A stretch of DNA of 64,000 bases, taken from contig OY757921.1 in the NCBI GenBank assembly GCA_963585895.1, forward strand, positions 78,756,147 through 78,820,146. Reading direction: 5' to 3'. The notes under the pieces are model-generated. The model had not been told where the DNA came from, searched no databases, and saw only the letters and a list, made by a program, of their open reading frames with translations. The position numbers were made by a program, and so were the translations under genes. This document shows, piece after piece, positions 19,572-30,289 of the stretch. Every line of letters starts with the position of its first letter. Positions within the stretch are counted from its first letter, which is position 1. This stretch comes from Sepioteuthis lessoniana (taxonomy: Eukaryota; Mollusca; Cephalopoda; Myopsida; Loliginidae).

Positions 19572-19690
19572 TGTATATTGAGTGATTGACTGATTTTAAC
19601 GGCATCTCAACCCGTCTAGGGTTATTTTATGATTAGAAGTGAGGAAACTACATTCATCATACATGTATACTTAAATTTTTGGTGCAACTG
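19572..19690 (-). mobile_element. Element F, reverse strand
   Basis: 'gtgattgactgattttaacg', 'gcatctcaacccgtctaggg' and 'catgtatacttaaat' match the other F copies. Confidence 0.65.
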
Positions 19691-19737
19691 TTTCTTAAGG
19701 TTTTTTTTTTGGGGGGGGGTGGCTCACTGTTATATGA

Positions 19738-20741
19738 TTTCAGGTAGGCCTATCAAATATTAATATCTCATCTAATGAAAGCGATGTCAACATACGCCTG
19801 GGTAAGGTGTGGACCGCTGTTGACAGGTGATCAATCATATAGATATCTAATCTCTCTGATAAAATAAAATGGTCTTTCTTCCAAGATGTGGCTGTACCAG
19901 TACTACTGTACGGCTGCACCATATGGAGAAAAGGCTAGATGGGAACCACATCAGAAGGCGACGTGCTTTTTTGAACAAGTCCTGGAAGCAGCATACCACG
20001 AAACAACAGCTATATGACCACTTACCTCTTATCCCATAAAATATCCAAGACGACTAAGACATGCTTGGCACAGCTGGTGAAATAAGGACGAACTAATAAG
20101 CGACGTTCTCCAATGGACTCCTACACATGGATGCACTGGTCATGGCCGACCAGCAAAGAATTACATACATCAGCTCTGTGTATAACATACCCATACATGA
20201 ATACGTGATATGTACACAGGGAATCCGAAATACAACAGCACTTACAACTTCTTAGTTCAGGTACGAAACTTTTTATTACCTTTGAGTTAAAAGGTTTTTC
20301 GACATAAGGAAGAGAGAGGCACAATCTTTCTATGCTGACTTTTCCATCTCCGAAAGTCAACCGTCTTCTTCGGACGCTAAAACTCCACTCAACTAACTTT
20401 TTTTCAAATCCCCAAAATCCTCCACGCACGCTTCCGGTGCATGACGTCATTCACATCCCGCGGTCACATTTTCTATCTGAGGTTTCTATTGTGACATCTC
20501 TGAATGACACGTCCGCTCCGCACGCGCGTGAACACCTGCGCTCATGTTTGCACCTATCTAACCCATGCGAAAGGTTCTCAGCCTAACTAAACCGAAAGGC
20601 AAGATATATAAAACGAAATCCCTTGGCCATTATATTACATGTGCGTACACTTGATACAGTCTAGGGACGATCGGGACGGGTAGTGTGAGAGTATCAGAGA
20701 ACTCCGTGCTATCAGCTCGACTTAATGATGATGACGATGAT
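19738..20741 (+). mobile_element. LINE-R C-terminal part split by a solo LTR
   Basis: Reads SNINISSNESDVNIRLGKVW, TAVDR, then VLLYGCTIW, LNKSWKQHTTKQQLYDHLPL and the PAKNYIHQLC block up to 20,180; the rest (20,644-20,741) reaches the (atg)n-type end 'cttaatgatgatgacgatga'. A fossil LTR-1 occupies 20,181-20,639 within the codons for RTYIQQLCADTG. Confidence 0.85.
20181..20639 (+). mobile_element. LTR-1 solo LTR (fossil) in LINE-R
   Basis: About 459 bp ending ATTACA, with 4-bp target duplication TGTG at 20,177-20,180 and 20,640-20,643. Shares with the other LTR-1 copies 'cttagttcaggtacgaaact', 'tcgacataagga' and 'cattatattaca'. No internal region: a solo LTR left by recombination of an LTR retrotransposon (Ty3/Gypsy-like by duplication length, not proven). 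Confidence 0.85.
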
Positions 20742-20969
20742 AAATAATTATGTGAAATAATATGCCTGGGAGAAATATATAAACAAGAGTGTTCTTTCAA
20801 GATTTGTTGCATGTACTCGTTCAATGATCCAATAAATAGTCAGAATTGAAGAAGTTGTTCCCAAAAATTGTTCTGATTTTTACGAAGAATTTTCTCTACT
20901 TTAGGTTAGATATGAATGAGAAGCAGGGGATTATAAACCTTAGCAGTAAGTGTTATGCCTAGTTAGTTC

Positions 20970-21481
20970 TGTACCATAACCATATACATGAATATGCGAA
21001 ATGTATATGGGATGTTCATACATATATACATAGAACATAGGAATCCTGAAACAAGAAAAACACTTTCGACTTCTCAGTTCAGGTACGAAACTTTTTATTA
21101 CCTTTGGGTTTAGAGGTTCTTCGACATAAGGAGAGAGCGGCACAATCATTCTATGCTGGCTTTTTCATCTGACCCCCCATCTTGCGTGACACCTGCCCAA
21201 GGCCTCCGCGAGCAAGCAAAAGTCAAGTTCTCAACTCTACTAACTTTCTTATTTCCAAAATCCTCCGCGTGCTTCCGGTGTGTGACGTCATTCGCACTTG
21301 CTAGCCCTGTTTCCCATCTCGGGCTATTGCGACATCTCTGAGTGACACGTCCGCGCTGCCCGCGCACGCGCGAACACCTGTGTTAATGTTGCACCTAAGT
21401 AACCCATGCACTGAGCCGAAAGGTTCTCAGTCTAACTAAACCCAAAGGCATCAAACGAAATCCCTCGGCCACAATATTACA
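20970..21481 (+). mobile_element. LTR-1 solo LTR (fossil) in LINE-R
   Basis: TGTACC...ATTACA, 512 bp, with 4-bp target duplication GTTC at 20,966-20,969 and 21,482-21,485. CpG-richer middle ('cgctgcccgcgcacgcgcg'). Complete at both ends but solo; no internal genes. Confidence 0.9.
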
Positions 21482-21611
21482 GTTCTAAGTGATTCCAAAG
21501 TCCCCAATTTTAAGGAGAGGAAGAATTCAGCCTTTCATCCATTCCTCTATTATGTTTTGTTTACACATAGTGTTCAATAACAGAAGAAGAATTCCATCAA
21601 ATTTCATTGAA

Positions 21612-21745
21612 GCCAGTCATTTTCTGCTTTTAATTGTCTTCAGGACTATGTCAACTTCTTCCTTCATAAACTGTCCAGGCCAGTCATGTTCTGCTTTTAA
21701 TTGTCTTCAGGACTATGTCAACTTCTTCCTTCATAAACTGTCCAA
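21612..21745. repeat. 67-bp tandem duplication in LINE-R
   Basis: Two copies of 'gccagtcat(t/g)ttctgcttt...cataaactgtcca' differing at very few positions, so the duplication is younger than the LINE insertion. Confidence 0.9.
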
Positions 21746-21875
21746 GTATTATGTCTAGTTGGCCTTAAATAATTTTTTCACTAAGTTTATCCGTGACTTC
21801 AGGAGGATTTGCCAGCAGATTCTTGAAATAGTCTTACCAATTCTGAAGCTTTTCTTTCTGGCTGGAAGCTTTTAG

Positions 21876-22380
21876 GGTTGGTTGGTTGGTTGGTTGGTTG
21901 GTTGGTTTTAAAGCTTATGAACCCTTTTCGGGTCATTTAATGCTGAATTAAATTTCAAACAATTCAGTTTATTATAAGTAAAGGGTTTGTTTGGATTTTA
22001 TGGCATATCAACCTTTGTTGGTTATTTAATGCCAAATCCATTTTCATTCAAGTAAACAGTTCTATTTCATATAATTTCTAGTTCTGATTATTATATGGCT
22101 ACTATCTAGCAATAGTCATCCGTTTGAACTTTGCTACACAGTTTAAAGTAACTAATAATTATCTTTAGTAAACAATAGCGGCTTCAAGTTACAATTCTGA
22201 ATAGAAATAATTTATTGTTACATGGTATCAAGTATTCTTTTCAATTATCAATTATTTATACACAATTATATAATTTCAAGTAATCATTTTTATTCAATGA
22301 TTAATTATATACATATATATGTTTGCACACAGTTATAAAAATTCAAGTTGGTGATAATTATAATATTTCGTAAACAATTA
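21876..22380 (-). mobile_element. Two element D tails and 3' subrepeats, with (TTGG)n
   Basis: (TTGG)n at about 21,877-21,905 begins one tail variant ('cttttcgggtcatttaatgc'); a second tail follows at 21,989-22,045 ('ttatggcatatcaacctttg'). AT-rich D subrepeats fill the rest. Confidence 0.7.
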
Positions 22381-22620
22381 TAAGTAAAGTTGGCGACAAT
22401 CGTCGAGGGTGACCCGAAGGCTCTCTTTTCAATAGCTACTACACCGATGTGTAGAAGAGGGCGCTACTCCTTTCTCTGAATTGCTCCACTTACCCTTAAT
22501 CCATATCTTATAATGCTCAGTTTTAAGCGGCATCATGTACCATTTTTTTTTTTTTTTTTAGTCTTTGGTATGACTCGATCGGGGATTGAACCTCGGTCTC
22601 CCAGACCATTGGCGAACTGA
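22381..22620 (-). mobile_element. SINE-A, reverse strand, head incomplete
   Basis: Plus-strand reading from 'agtaaagttggcgacaatcg' to 'gaccattggcgaact'; the first part of the tRNA head is missing. A T-run at 22,541-22,559 is expanded within it. 22,621-22,904 beyond is unassigned. Confidence 0.85.
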
Positions 22621-22904
22621 ATACAAATAATTTACATTTATATCGTATTATACGGATATGTTACATGAGCCTTACATTACAATCGGTCAGCTCCCATCTC
22701 CTCACCTCACTTCAATCCGTTCTCCGCTTCTTCTCCAGTCGCCTCGTCTTGTTACCTCGTTCATTCCGATGTCTCTTTCGTGTTACCAATTTTTTTCTTA
22801 TTCGTTGTTGAAGAATGACCATGCGACTACAATTTCTAAGCAAAAAACTTTGTGAATTACAAGTATTGCTACTATATTTCTTGCTCTGACTATTTTTCCA
22901 ACAA

Positions 22905-23155
22905 CTGCTTGGGGCTGAAATTACGTTGACTGCATCCCCTGCAAAGGGATTAAAAAAAACGTCCACAAAGTATAAGGGTCTAGGAGATTTGTGTACCTCT
23001 TCATTGCCATTACTCCCAGATCCACTTTGATTCGGTGTGGTAGTACTTGTTAGAATTCTGTCTATGAGACAAATTGAACTGTTCAATCACTTAGTAAGGA
23101 TCATTATTAGAAGTAATTTGAAATCACACGGCTGTGTGAATATTATTTACTCCAA
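22905..23155 (+). mobile_element. Element D, forward strand, diverged
   Basis: 'gactgcatcccctgcaaagg', 'cctcttcattgccattactc', 'gatccactttgattcgg': the D 5' blocks in forward order. It meets a reverse D copy at 23,158. Confidence 0.7.
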
Positions 23156-23157
23156 GT

Positions 23158-23553
23158 AGGTTGGTTGGTTGGTTTTTATGGTGTTTTAACCATTTTGGGT
23201 CATTTAGCGACTAATTAATTAATTTTGATAAAAGTTCAAACAATTCAGTTTATTTTAAGTACACAGTTAAATGGTAAGACAGTTCTATTTCAAACAATTC
23301 AGTTTAGCATAAGTACACAGTTTAGTTCTATTTGACCCATAGATATCAGGTGTTACCAGTCAGGGCAAGAGTGGACCTGAGAGCAATGTCAATGAAGAGG
23401 TACTCCTCATTCCCTATATTTCCTGCATTACTGGAACCTTACCATCAGATTGCTTAGTATCATATTCAGGACACTCCTTGGGTGGAGAGACTTACCCCTC
23501 TGCAGAGAAGCAATAGGTATATTCTACAGCCCCAGCCGACTGGGCAGTTACCA
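23158..23553 (-). mobile_element. Element D, reverse strand
   Basis: Tail variant with ggttggttggtt, subrepeats, and 5' blocks ending 'ctacagccccagccgactgg'. A short forward D-like fragment ('caatacttgaaactatttaac') follows to about 23,680. Confidence 0.8.
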
Positions 23554-23682
23554 AATAGGATTACTTGATCAATAGAATTACAATTGATTATAACAATACT
23601 TGAAACTATTTAACTGTGTGCTAACAAATATCAAATGGTCAAATAAATCTTCTTTAAATTGTTTATATTCGACTAAACAGAG

Positions 23683-23810
23683 TGAAAAAAAAAAAACTAA
23701 AATTAAAATACCTAAGAAAACAACGACGTAAAAAAATATGAACGCACGACGAACGCGATTCTGTAATTTCTAGGCAACCCAAGAGAAGTTGACGTACCGT
23801 TAAACCCTTT
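23683..23810 (+). mobile_element. Element F, forward strand
   Basis: 'aaatatgaacgcacgacgaa', 'cgcgattctgtaatttctag' and 'gttgacgtaccgttaaacc'. Confidence 0.65.
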
Positions 23811-23837
23811 CGTCTTTGTCCCACAAATTCCTTTTAG

Positions 23838-24060
23838 GAAGCGAGTCCCCATGACATAGTGGCTAACGTGCTGGACTTTTACATCGTAGTAAGTGATTTC
23901 GAATCTCAGTTACGGTATTAAGTTCACTTTCGAACTAATACCAGCGGAAATGGTATGAAGCTCTTTATTCTTCCGGATTTGGGATAGACTTTACCTCAAC
24001 TGTATTTTACAAGAAAGCTTTGGCATTAAATAACCCACGAAGGTTGATGAAACTAAAACT
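23838..24060 (+). mobile_element. SINE-C, near full length
   Basis: Head 'acatagtggctaacgtgctg', box B 'gatttcgaatctcagtta', core 'actaataccagcggaaatgg' and tail 'ggcattaaataacccacgaa'. Diverged copy. Confidence 0.8.
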
Positions 24061-24505
24061 GAATCTGAAAACTTATGCAGATGCGATACCATAGCTAATG
24101 AGGATTTTCCGCTGCGTGGTTATTGCTAGTTGAATATAATTCGATATATGGCTGACCTTCTTTTTTAACACCTTCACTCAACCCGGAAAAAAAAATTCTG
24201 GATTTCAGATCCACTTGAACCTTCCTGGGAAAATTGGTTGAGGTGGATTCTTTCTATTTATTACGACTTTCTCCATTTTACTGTAAAAGGAAATCTTTCT
24301 ATGTTGCGATATTTCATTCATGCATTATAATTTTCTACCGCCACCCTCTTTAAGTGTTTGTCTCCCAAATTACTACGCGAACGTGTGTCCAAAGAAAATG
24401 AAAGGAAGTGGACAGAAGAAATCGATTATATCGTATTTTGAGTAAATGCGGCTCCTTTAACTTCATATGTGGCTCCTTTTTATTTTCATCTCCTTCCTGT
24501 ATGTA
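24061..24505. other. Unassigned stretch
   Basis: Nothing recognised; ordinary AT-rich sequence. Confidence 0.45.
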
Positions 24506-24514
24506 TAAGTGTGG

Positions 24515-24667
24515 GGAGTGTCCTCATTTTCCTCCTATTTTAGTGAATGTGTTTCTCTTCTCTCTCTCTCTCTCTATATATATATACATGTGTGTGTGTG
24601 TGTGTGTGTGGTTAGTGTCCTCCTTTTCCTTCTATTTTAGTGAGTGTGTTTCTCTTCTCTCTCTCTC

Positions 24668-24715
<48 letters not shown>

Positions 24716-24805
24716 GTTAGTGTCCTCCTTTTCCTTCTATTTTAGTGAGTGTATTTCTCTTTTCTTTCCTTCTATACATATATATATATATATATATATA
24801 TATCT
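24515..24805. repeat. Compound array: 100-bp unit with (CT)n(TA)n(TG)n
   Basis: A unit 'gtgtcctccttttccttcta'-'ttttagtgagtgtgtttct' followed by CT, TA and TG dinucleotide runs occurs three times, starting at about 24,517, 24,617 and 24,719, the last without the TG run. The microsatellites are part of the repeating unit. Confidence 0.85.
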
Positions 24806-24810
24806 TTTTT

Positions 24811-25533
24811 TAAGTTGGCCAACCGTAGTCGAGGGTTACCCGAATGCTTACTTCTCAATAGCTACTACACCGGAGTATAGAGATGGGCACTATGTTTCAT
24901 ATTGACCCTTGACCGAGCCGTCAATTAGAGATTTCTCTACACAGGACAAACCTGTGAAAATAAGCGGATGCAGTCATGTGGTTGAACGGAAATGTGTGTG
25001 TTATGAAATGATATATGCAGATGCCACGGAGATACGGGGAGTCTCAGTCTTGAGTCAGTCTCAGCTTGTGACCATAGGAGATTCGGTCAGTCACGGAGTG
25101 CGACAGCAAGGGCTAAGTGGGCCCTGAAGATAGCACAGTGTGGGATGATCAAAACAAAGAATAGGTTATGGGTCAATATGGCAGTCTGTATTCGTCCCTC
25201 TCCGTCTGTCTGTCTCTCACACCACGTAAGCTTTAACTCCAAGAAGAATAAAGAGAGTTATGTTTTTATAATAAAGTGTTGTGTTCATTCTTCCTCCATG
25301 CCTATTTATCATCCTTCATTCCTTATGGCTACTCATCTCTCATCATGAGTATATAACAACTACTCCTTTCCCTGCATTGCTCCACTTACCCTTGATCCAT
25401 ACCTTATAACGCTGGGTGTTAAGCAAGGAGGCATCAAGTACCATTTTGAGTCCTTGGTATAACTCGACCTGGAATTGAAACCTGGTCTCCGGGACCATTG
25501 GCGAAAACTCAGACAATTATACCAATATGTCAA
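24811..25533 (-). mobile_element. SINE-A split by a solo LTR
   Basis: Left part 24,811-24,892 ('aaccgtagtcgagggttacc') and right part 25,363-25,533 ('ctcctttccctgcattgctcc'-like to 'ccattggcgaaaactcag') are the two pieces of one reverse-strand SINE-A. LTR-2 lies between. Confidence 0.85.
24893..25358 (+). mobile_element. LTR-2 solo LTR (fossil) in SINE-A
   Basis: TGTTTCATATTGACC...GTATATAACA, 466 bp, with 4-bp target duplication ACTA at 24,889-24,892 and 25,359-25,362. Has a poly(A)-signal-like AATAAA near 25,249 and 25,271. Solo, no internal region. Younger than the SINE it interrupts. Confidence 0.85.
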
Positions 25534-25870
25534 GCACCACATGGACGCTAACGAAACGCATGGAGAAAAAGCTAGATAAGGACTACACAAGAATGCAACA
25601 AATTCTGCAAGCTGCACCATATAAACAGCAGCTGTATGGCCACCAACCTCCTCTCTCACAAACCATCCAAGACGCAGTGTTGGAAATTAAGGACGAACTG
25701 ATAAGCGACGTTCTCTTATGGACCCCTACACATTGACGCGCTGGTGTTGGCAGATCAGAAGAGACTTAGAGACATCAGCTCAGAGTGACACTGGATGCAG
25801 TCTAGAAAACCTACCTGGAGCTATGTCAAGCGAGAGTTAGTGAACTCCATGCTCTCAATGTGATTTGATT
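25533..25870 (+). mobile_element. LINE-R C-terminal remnant
   Basis: Reads TTWTLTKRMEKKLDKDYTRM, QQLYGHQPPLSQTIQ, DELISDVLLWTPTH and the 'gctatgtcaagcgagagtta' end region. Part of the RRTRHAGHCW block is deleted. Tail-to-tail with the next LINE-R copy. Confidence 0.8.
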
Positions 25871-25879
25871 ATATATTCA

Positions 25880-27480
25880 TATATCATCATTATCATCAAG
25901 CTGCGTGGCTGTACGGATTTCCTTGACGCACTTTCTCTCTCCCTTTCCCTCCATCCGTCCCTATCACTCATCACTCTCAGCAGGTCTTCCAAACGACATC
26001 CTGTGTCCGCACAGAGCTGTTGTAGATAAGTTTTTGCTAGTCGGCCAACACTGGCACGTCTATGTGTAGGGGTTCATAAAAGAACGTCACTTATGAGTTC
26101 ATTTTTACATCTCCAGCAGTGCCCCGCAGGTCTTGTTCATCTTACTGGGGTTTGTTTTAGAAATGGGAGGTAAATGATTATACAGCTGTTGTTTCTTGGA
26201 GTGCTGCTTCCAGGTTTTATTCAATTTAGCTCGTAGCATTCTTGTGCAGTTCCCGTCAAGCTTTTTCTCAATGCGTTTTGTCAGTGTCCTTGTAGGGCAT
26301 CCATTAGTAGTATTAACACCACCGTTGCTTAGAAGAAACATGAACTTATCCACTAATTTCAGGGCACAGCCATTTATAAAGATGGCTTCTTTCCAATTAA
26401 AACCTTAGTACTCTGCTTTGTTTGTGTTCACATGGAAGCCAATGCCTCCTATTGCATAGTCTAGAGTAGGCAACAGGGATTCGGCTTGGGTAGGTGCATT
26501 TGTCCGAAGCGCTAGATCATCTGCGTAGTCTGTGCCTGTTATAGATTCTGCAGGGTATCATCTGCTTCATTTTTTTTTTAGGATAAAGCTATTTTCTTCT
26601 ATTAGATCTATCGACGTTCGAAGTACGTAATCTAGGTAGATTAAAAACAGATACGGTGCAAATATATCTCCTTGCAGAACTCTAGCAACAATGTCGAAGA
26701 TGTTTGTGTCTCCATCCGGTGAGCGAACCTTGATTTTCATGTTTCCATAGAGCATCATTATGGCTGTAACAATTTCTTTGGGGAGACCATAAGCTAGAAG
26801 TATTCGTTTCATCTTCCCACTGTGTATAGAAACAAACGCCTTGGAGAAATCAACAAACAAAAGTGTTGCCTCGCGATTATTTGCACGAACTCCTTCGATG
26901 ATTCGATGGATTGTAAGAATCTATGATGTTGTGGATCGATTTCTCCGAAAAACGTTCTGATTTTTCCGAAGAATTTTCTCAATTCCAGGTTCGATGCGAT
27001 TTAGAAGCAGAGCATTATAAACGCTAGCCGATATAGAGATAAGAGTTATCCCTCTGTAGTTCTTGGGTACCTTACTTAGCGAAAGGGAAGATACAGCTTT
27101 TAATCTATCTTTCTATTGCATTCCGTTTATATACGGCTTTGCAAAATCGAAGATGTAGGTCATCAAATTTCCTTGCCTGCTTTTGGGGGTTATTTCGTCG
27201 AGGCCAGCTGGTTTTCTACTTTTAATTCTTATCAGTACTACGTTGAGATCTTTTTGAGTAATTTGATGTCTAGTTGGCTATTAATAATTTTTCTGATAGG
27301 TTTATAAGTGACTTTAGGGGAGTTTCCCAGAAGATTCTTGAAATGTTCTTTCCACATCTGGATTCGTTCTTCTTGGCTGGCAGCTTTCAGTTTTGCTCTT
27401 AAGGTGCTCTTTCTTTAGCTTACTTCATTTATTGTCTGTCACGCTATTCATAGTTGTCTCTCTTCTACCGAGTTTCTTAT
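25880..27480 (-). mobile_element. LINE-R, longest copy: RT plus C-terminus
   Basis: Minus-strand coding, 3' end at the left (tcatcatcatca near 25,884-25,898). From high to low coordinates: an upstream RT region with a QGNLMTYIFDFAKP-like line, VDFSKAF near 26,850, GLPKEIVTAIMMLYGNMKIK, VRSPDG, the VLQGD motif, APYLFLIYLDYVLR, a YADD-type region near 26,525 ('gcgtagtctgtg' reversed), GIGFHVN near 26,440, KLVDKF, then a deletion of about 60 codons and TRTLTKRIEKKLDGNCTRML to the end. This shows that the small C-terminal pieces elsewhere belong to an RT element. Multiple stops and frame changes. Confidence 0.85.
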
Positions 27481-27546
27481 TTTATTGATCTGACCTTGAA
27501 TGTATTCTTCTTGTCTTTTTTTGGTATATGTTCGTTCCCTTTGTTC

Positions 27547-27968
27547 CTTCTTATGATAGATAGATAGATACTCACGATGATCGCAATAACAACAATAATA
27601 ATACAAACACAGGCGGTACGAAGGAGTTTATTCCTTTCTACCTTCAGTCCTTGACGACACGAGGTGAGAGACACAAATTATAATAGCCTATGCTAACCAT
27701 ACTATGCTGACAACACCCACCACCACCACGCACGGTGCATCTTGTGGTGGTTAAGATCTCAATTTATCTCTGCCGCTCGGAAGACAAAAAATATGATCTG
27801 ATCAGATCCAAAAAACTCAACCACGCCTTCAACGGTAAAACTCTACTAATCTGTCTTTATCCTTAAATTCTCAGGACCATCTCTTCCGGGTACGACGTCA
27901 AACACCTACTCAATTCACTCCAACGGCCATCTGGCCTCATATCCTATCTGGGGGTTTATTATAATTGA
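27547..27968 (+). mobile_element. Candidate diverged LTR-1 relative (fossil)
   Basis: Block order matches LTR-1: 'ggcggtacgaaggagtttat' (LTR-1 'aggtacgaaactttttatt'), 'gacgacacgaggtgagag' and 'agcctatgctaacc'. Ends and target duplication could not be defined. Low-confidence fossil call. Confidence 0.4.
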
Positions 27969-28126
27969 TGATGATTGTCATATCCTTTCCAAGCGGGTGT
28001 AAGATTGCACCATCTGACTATGTACCTGAAATAAGAGATACCGAGTAGTTCAAAACCTTACCAAACTAAATAATCAAATATAACTAACGAAAAATAATTA
28101 AAATAAAAAATCATTCCTTATTCATA

Positions 28127-28142
28127 AGATAGATAGATAGAT
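28127..28142. repeat. (GATA)n microsatellite
   Basis: Short GATA run; a similar one lies at 27,555-27,570. Confidence 0.9.
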
Positions 28143-29085
28143 TGTTTGAGTCATAAATAATTTTTGTTCTAGCAAAATAAAATTTATTCATTTATAATTG
28201 AACAATGAATTAATCTTGATCAATACTATATTCGACATTATTTTGAATCACCTCTTGCCATTTATCCATATTTACCAACCCCTCCGCAGGATATGACACA
28301 AGGTCTGTTTTTAAGAGGGGTTTAAGAGTTTTGAATTCAGAATTTTCCTTCTCTTAGACTAGTTGCCTCACTAAGGTTGAAGAACTCAGTCTGCCCTACT
28401 ATTTACCCATAGCTGAAGGGAGAATAATTGGATTCACACCTTTTCCAAGGGTATTAGTGATATGTGAAATGCAATCAGTCTCGTCCAGGATTTGCACTCG
28501 TGTCGCCGTGTCCAACTCCTACGACGATAACCATTACACTACGGGCACCTCTTTGCCATTTATCAGGTAGCTTGTTGATTCCTCTCAAGTAAAATTCAGC
28601 TCGTTTAAAACTCAAGAAGTTTTCCACAAACGTTTTCACTTGATCTTAAGAATGTTTTTTTCTCAATCAGAGGATTTTGTAGATAAGGAAAAAATCGAAA
28701 TCACTTGGTGCAAAGTCTGCTGAATATAGTAGATGGAATAGAGTAGAACAGACCAGCTTAAATTCAATATCTTTTCCTGCATGATTCTTGCTGAACGTAA
28801 TCATAGAAAAGTACAATTTTTTTTTTCTATTGACGAGTGCTGGGCATTCTCTTTGAAGATTTTTATTCACAAGTTGCAGCTTTTGAGTGCATAAGTCTGC
28901 ATTGGTGTCTAATTGTGGTTAAAAAGCACTCAAAATAATACTACGGTAATCTCGCCATACGCACTGTATAACTTTTTTTCCATGTCAACTCATTGCCTTT
29001 TGCGTTGAACATTGTCATAAAAGACCAATTTTTGTTCCCTGAAATGATATAATTCAGAAATGGGTTCATTTCTCTGTTTTCTAAG
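28143..29085 (-). mobile_element. mariner-2: mariner transposon remnant split by SINE-B
   Basis: Minus-strand fragments in mariner order: VNKNLQRECPALVNRKKKLY, FSKNH (region of the second catalytic Asp, here Asn), LLYSADFAPSDFDFFLIYKI (equivalent of PPYSPDLAPSDYHLF, with the last Asp kept), FYLRGINKLPDKWQ and, beyond the SINE, EVIQNNVEYSIDQD. The SINE-B target duplication is inside the DKWQ codons. Several frame changes; dead. Terminal inverted repeats were not identified. Confidence 0.75.
28267..28552 (-). mobile_element. SINE-B, full length, 12-bp target duplication, in mariner-2
   Basis: Reverse-strand SINE-B flanked by perfect TTGCCATTTATC at 28,255-28,266 and 28,553-28,564. Parts (minus strand): tRNA head with box A 'tagtgtaatggttatcgt', box B region 'gagtgcaaatcctgg', the core 'aatacccttggaaaaggt', and the tail ending 'ccttgtgtcatatcctgcgg'-like. 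Good reference copy for both ends. Confidence 0.9.
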
Positions 29086-29108
29086 ACGTCTCGTAATGGA
29101 TAGGCGTT

Positions 29109-29368
29109 CGGCTCACTGGTCTAGTGGGTAGAGTGTTCGCCAATGGTCCGGGAGACTGGGGTTCAATCCCAGGTCGAGTCATACCGAAGACTTTTAAAAA
29201 ATGGTACTAGATACCTCCCTGCTTAACACTCAGCATTATAAGGTACGTATCAAGGTAAAGTGGAGCAATCCAGGGAAAGGAGTAGCGCCCTCTCCAACAC
29301 CTCGGTTTAGCAGCTATTGAAAAGGGATCCTTCGGGTTGCCCTCGACTACAGTTGCCAACTTTACTAC
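29109..29368 (+). mobile_element. SINE-A, full length, with a complete tRNA-like head
   Basis: The head 'ggctcactggtctagtgggt' and box B 'gggttcaatcccagg' are clear; the tail ends 'gccaactttactac' directly at LTR-2. Start chosen at the first base of the tRNA-like head. Confidence 0.9.
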
Positions 29369-29754
29369 CTTATACTCATGATGAGGAAGAAACCACAACA
29401 CTTGGGTATAGAAATATAACTCTCTTTATTTTCTTGGAGTCAAAGCTTCTGTAGTGTGAAAGAGGCAGACGGACTGAAAGAGACGAATGGAGACTGCCAC
29501 ATTGACCCATGACTCTGGGCCCTTGCCCAGTGACTCGTTGGCGCATTCTTGGCTGACCGTTTTCTTCTCGATGAGAGCTGAGACTCCAAGACCGAGAATC
29601 CCCGTATCTCACGTGGGCTTATGCATATATCATTTCATAACACCCACACATTTCCGTTCAGCCACGTGACTGCTTCTGCTTATTTTCACAGGTGCGTCCT
29701 GTACAGAGAATTTCTCTGATTGACGGCGGCTTGGTTAAGGGTCAATATGCAACA
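29369..29754 (-). mobile_element. LTR-2 solo LTR (fossil), reverse strand
   Basis: Minus strand begins TGTTGCATATTGACC and follows LTR-2 to 'catcatgagtata'. It sits on the end of the SINE-A tail. Shorter than the copy at 24,893; one end looks eroded and no target duplication is clear. Solo. Confidence 0.75.
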
Positions 29755-30099
29755 GGCGATATTTCTTATCTTTTTACAATGAGTAAGAGGACCCACGTTA
29801 GCACACTTCTATCTTTTTCAAGTGCTGGCAGATTGTGAATTGGGATGTGCCGAGGCCAAATGCTAATTTTCAAGTAGCTTTAGCACGGAGTGCCTTCCAC
29901 CACTTCTTTTAAAGAACCTTAATCGAGGCCTGATGAGCGTCCTGGTCTGGGATCATTTCTCAATAACGTATCTAGAGAACGAAATTTTGAAAGCCAGTTT
30001 CGGAGTTGGCAGTCATTAATGACACCTTAGCAATAAACACCACATATTTTCTAACTGTTTCTATGTCGTTTTTTCTTATTCATAGACTCCAACAACGGA
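29755..30099. other. Unassigned stretch
   Basis: No element recognised. Confidence 0.45.
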
Positions 30100-30133
30100 G
30101 GTATCCGTAGTGTAATGGTTATCGTCGGTCTTT
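30100..30133 (+). mobile_element. SINE-B head fragment
   Basis: 'gtatccgtagtgtaatggtt' then 'atcgtcggtc' followed by a T-rich run. Only the 5' third of the tRNA head. Confidence 0.55.
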
Positions 30134-30209
30134 TTTTTCATTTTTGTTCATTCATTTTTGTTCATTTTTTTTTCATTTTAGTTCATTCGTTTAATTTCCT
30201 TATTTACTT

Positions 30210-30212
<3 letters not shown>

Positions 30213-30256
<44 letters not shown>
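30213..30256. repeat. (TA)n microsatellite
   Basis: About 22 TA units. Confidence 0.95.
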
Positions 30257-30258
<2 letters not shown>

Positions 30259-30289
30259 TAAGTGTGTATTTAGGCCGTTTTTCGGTCTG

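Larger units (their letters stand above)
20846..21875 (-). mobile_element. LINE-R reverse-transcriptase part split by a solo LTR
   Basis: Matches the minus-strand RT region of 25,880-27,480 ('tctgatttttacgaagaatt', 'attataaaccttagcag', then after the LTR 'taagtgattccaaag' and 'agattcttgaaatagtctta'). A 67-bp tandem duplication lies at 21,612-21,745. Degraded. Confidence 0.8.

Noticed and set aside
24408-24905. 165-codon frame with hydrophobic stretches
   Set aside because: Translates the (CT)n(TA)n(TG)n compound array (SLSL, IYIY, VCVC) and ends in a SINE-A fragment.
27541-27968. Definite LTR of the LTR-1 family
   Set aside because: Only block order is similar; ends and target duplication could not be found, so it is kept only as a low-confidence candidate.
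29109-29185. Functional tRNA gene
   Set aside because: Box A and B are present, but the acceptor stem does not close and the sequence continues into the SINE-A body; the same was decided for the SINE-B, C, G and S heads.
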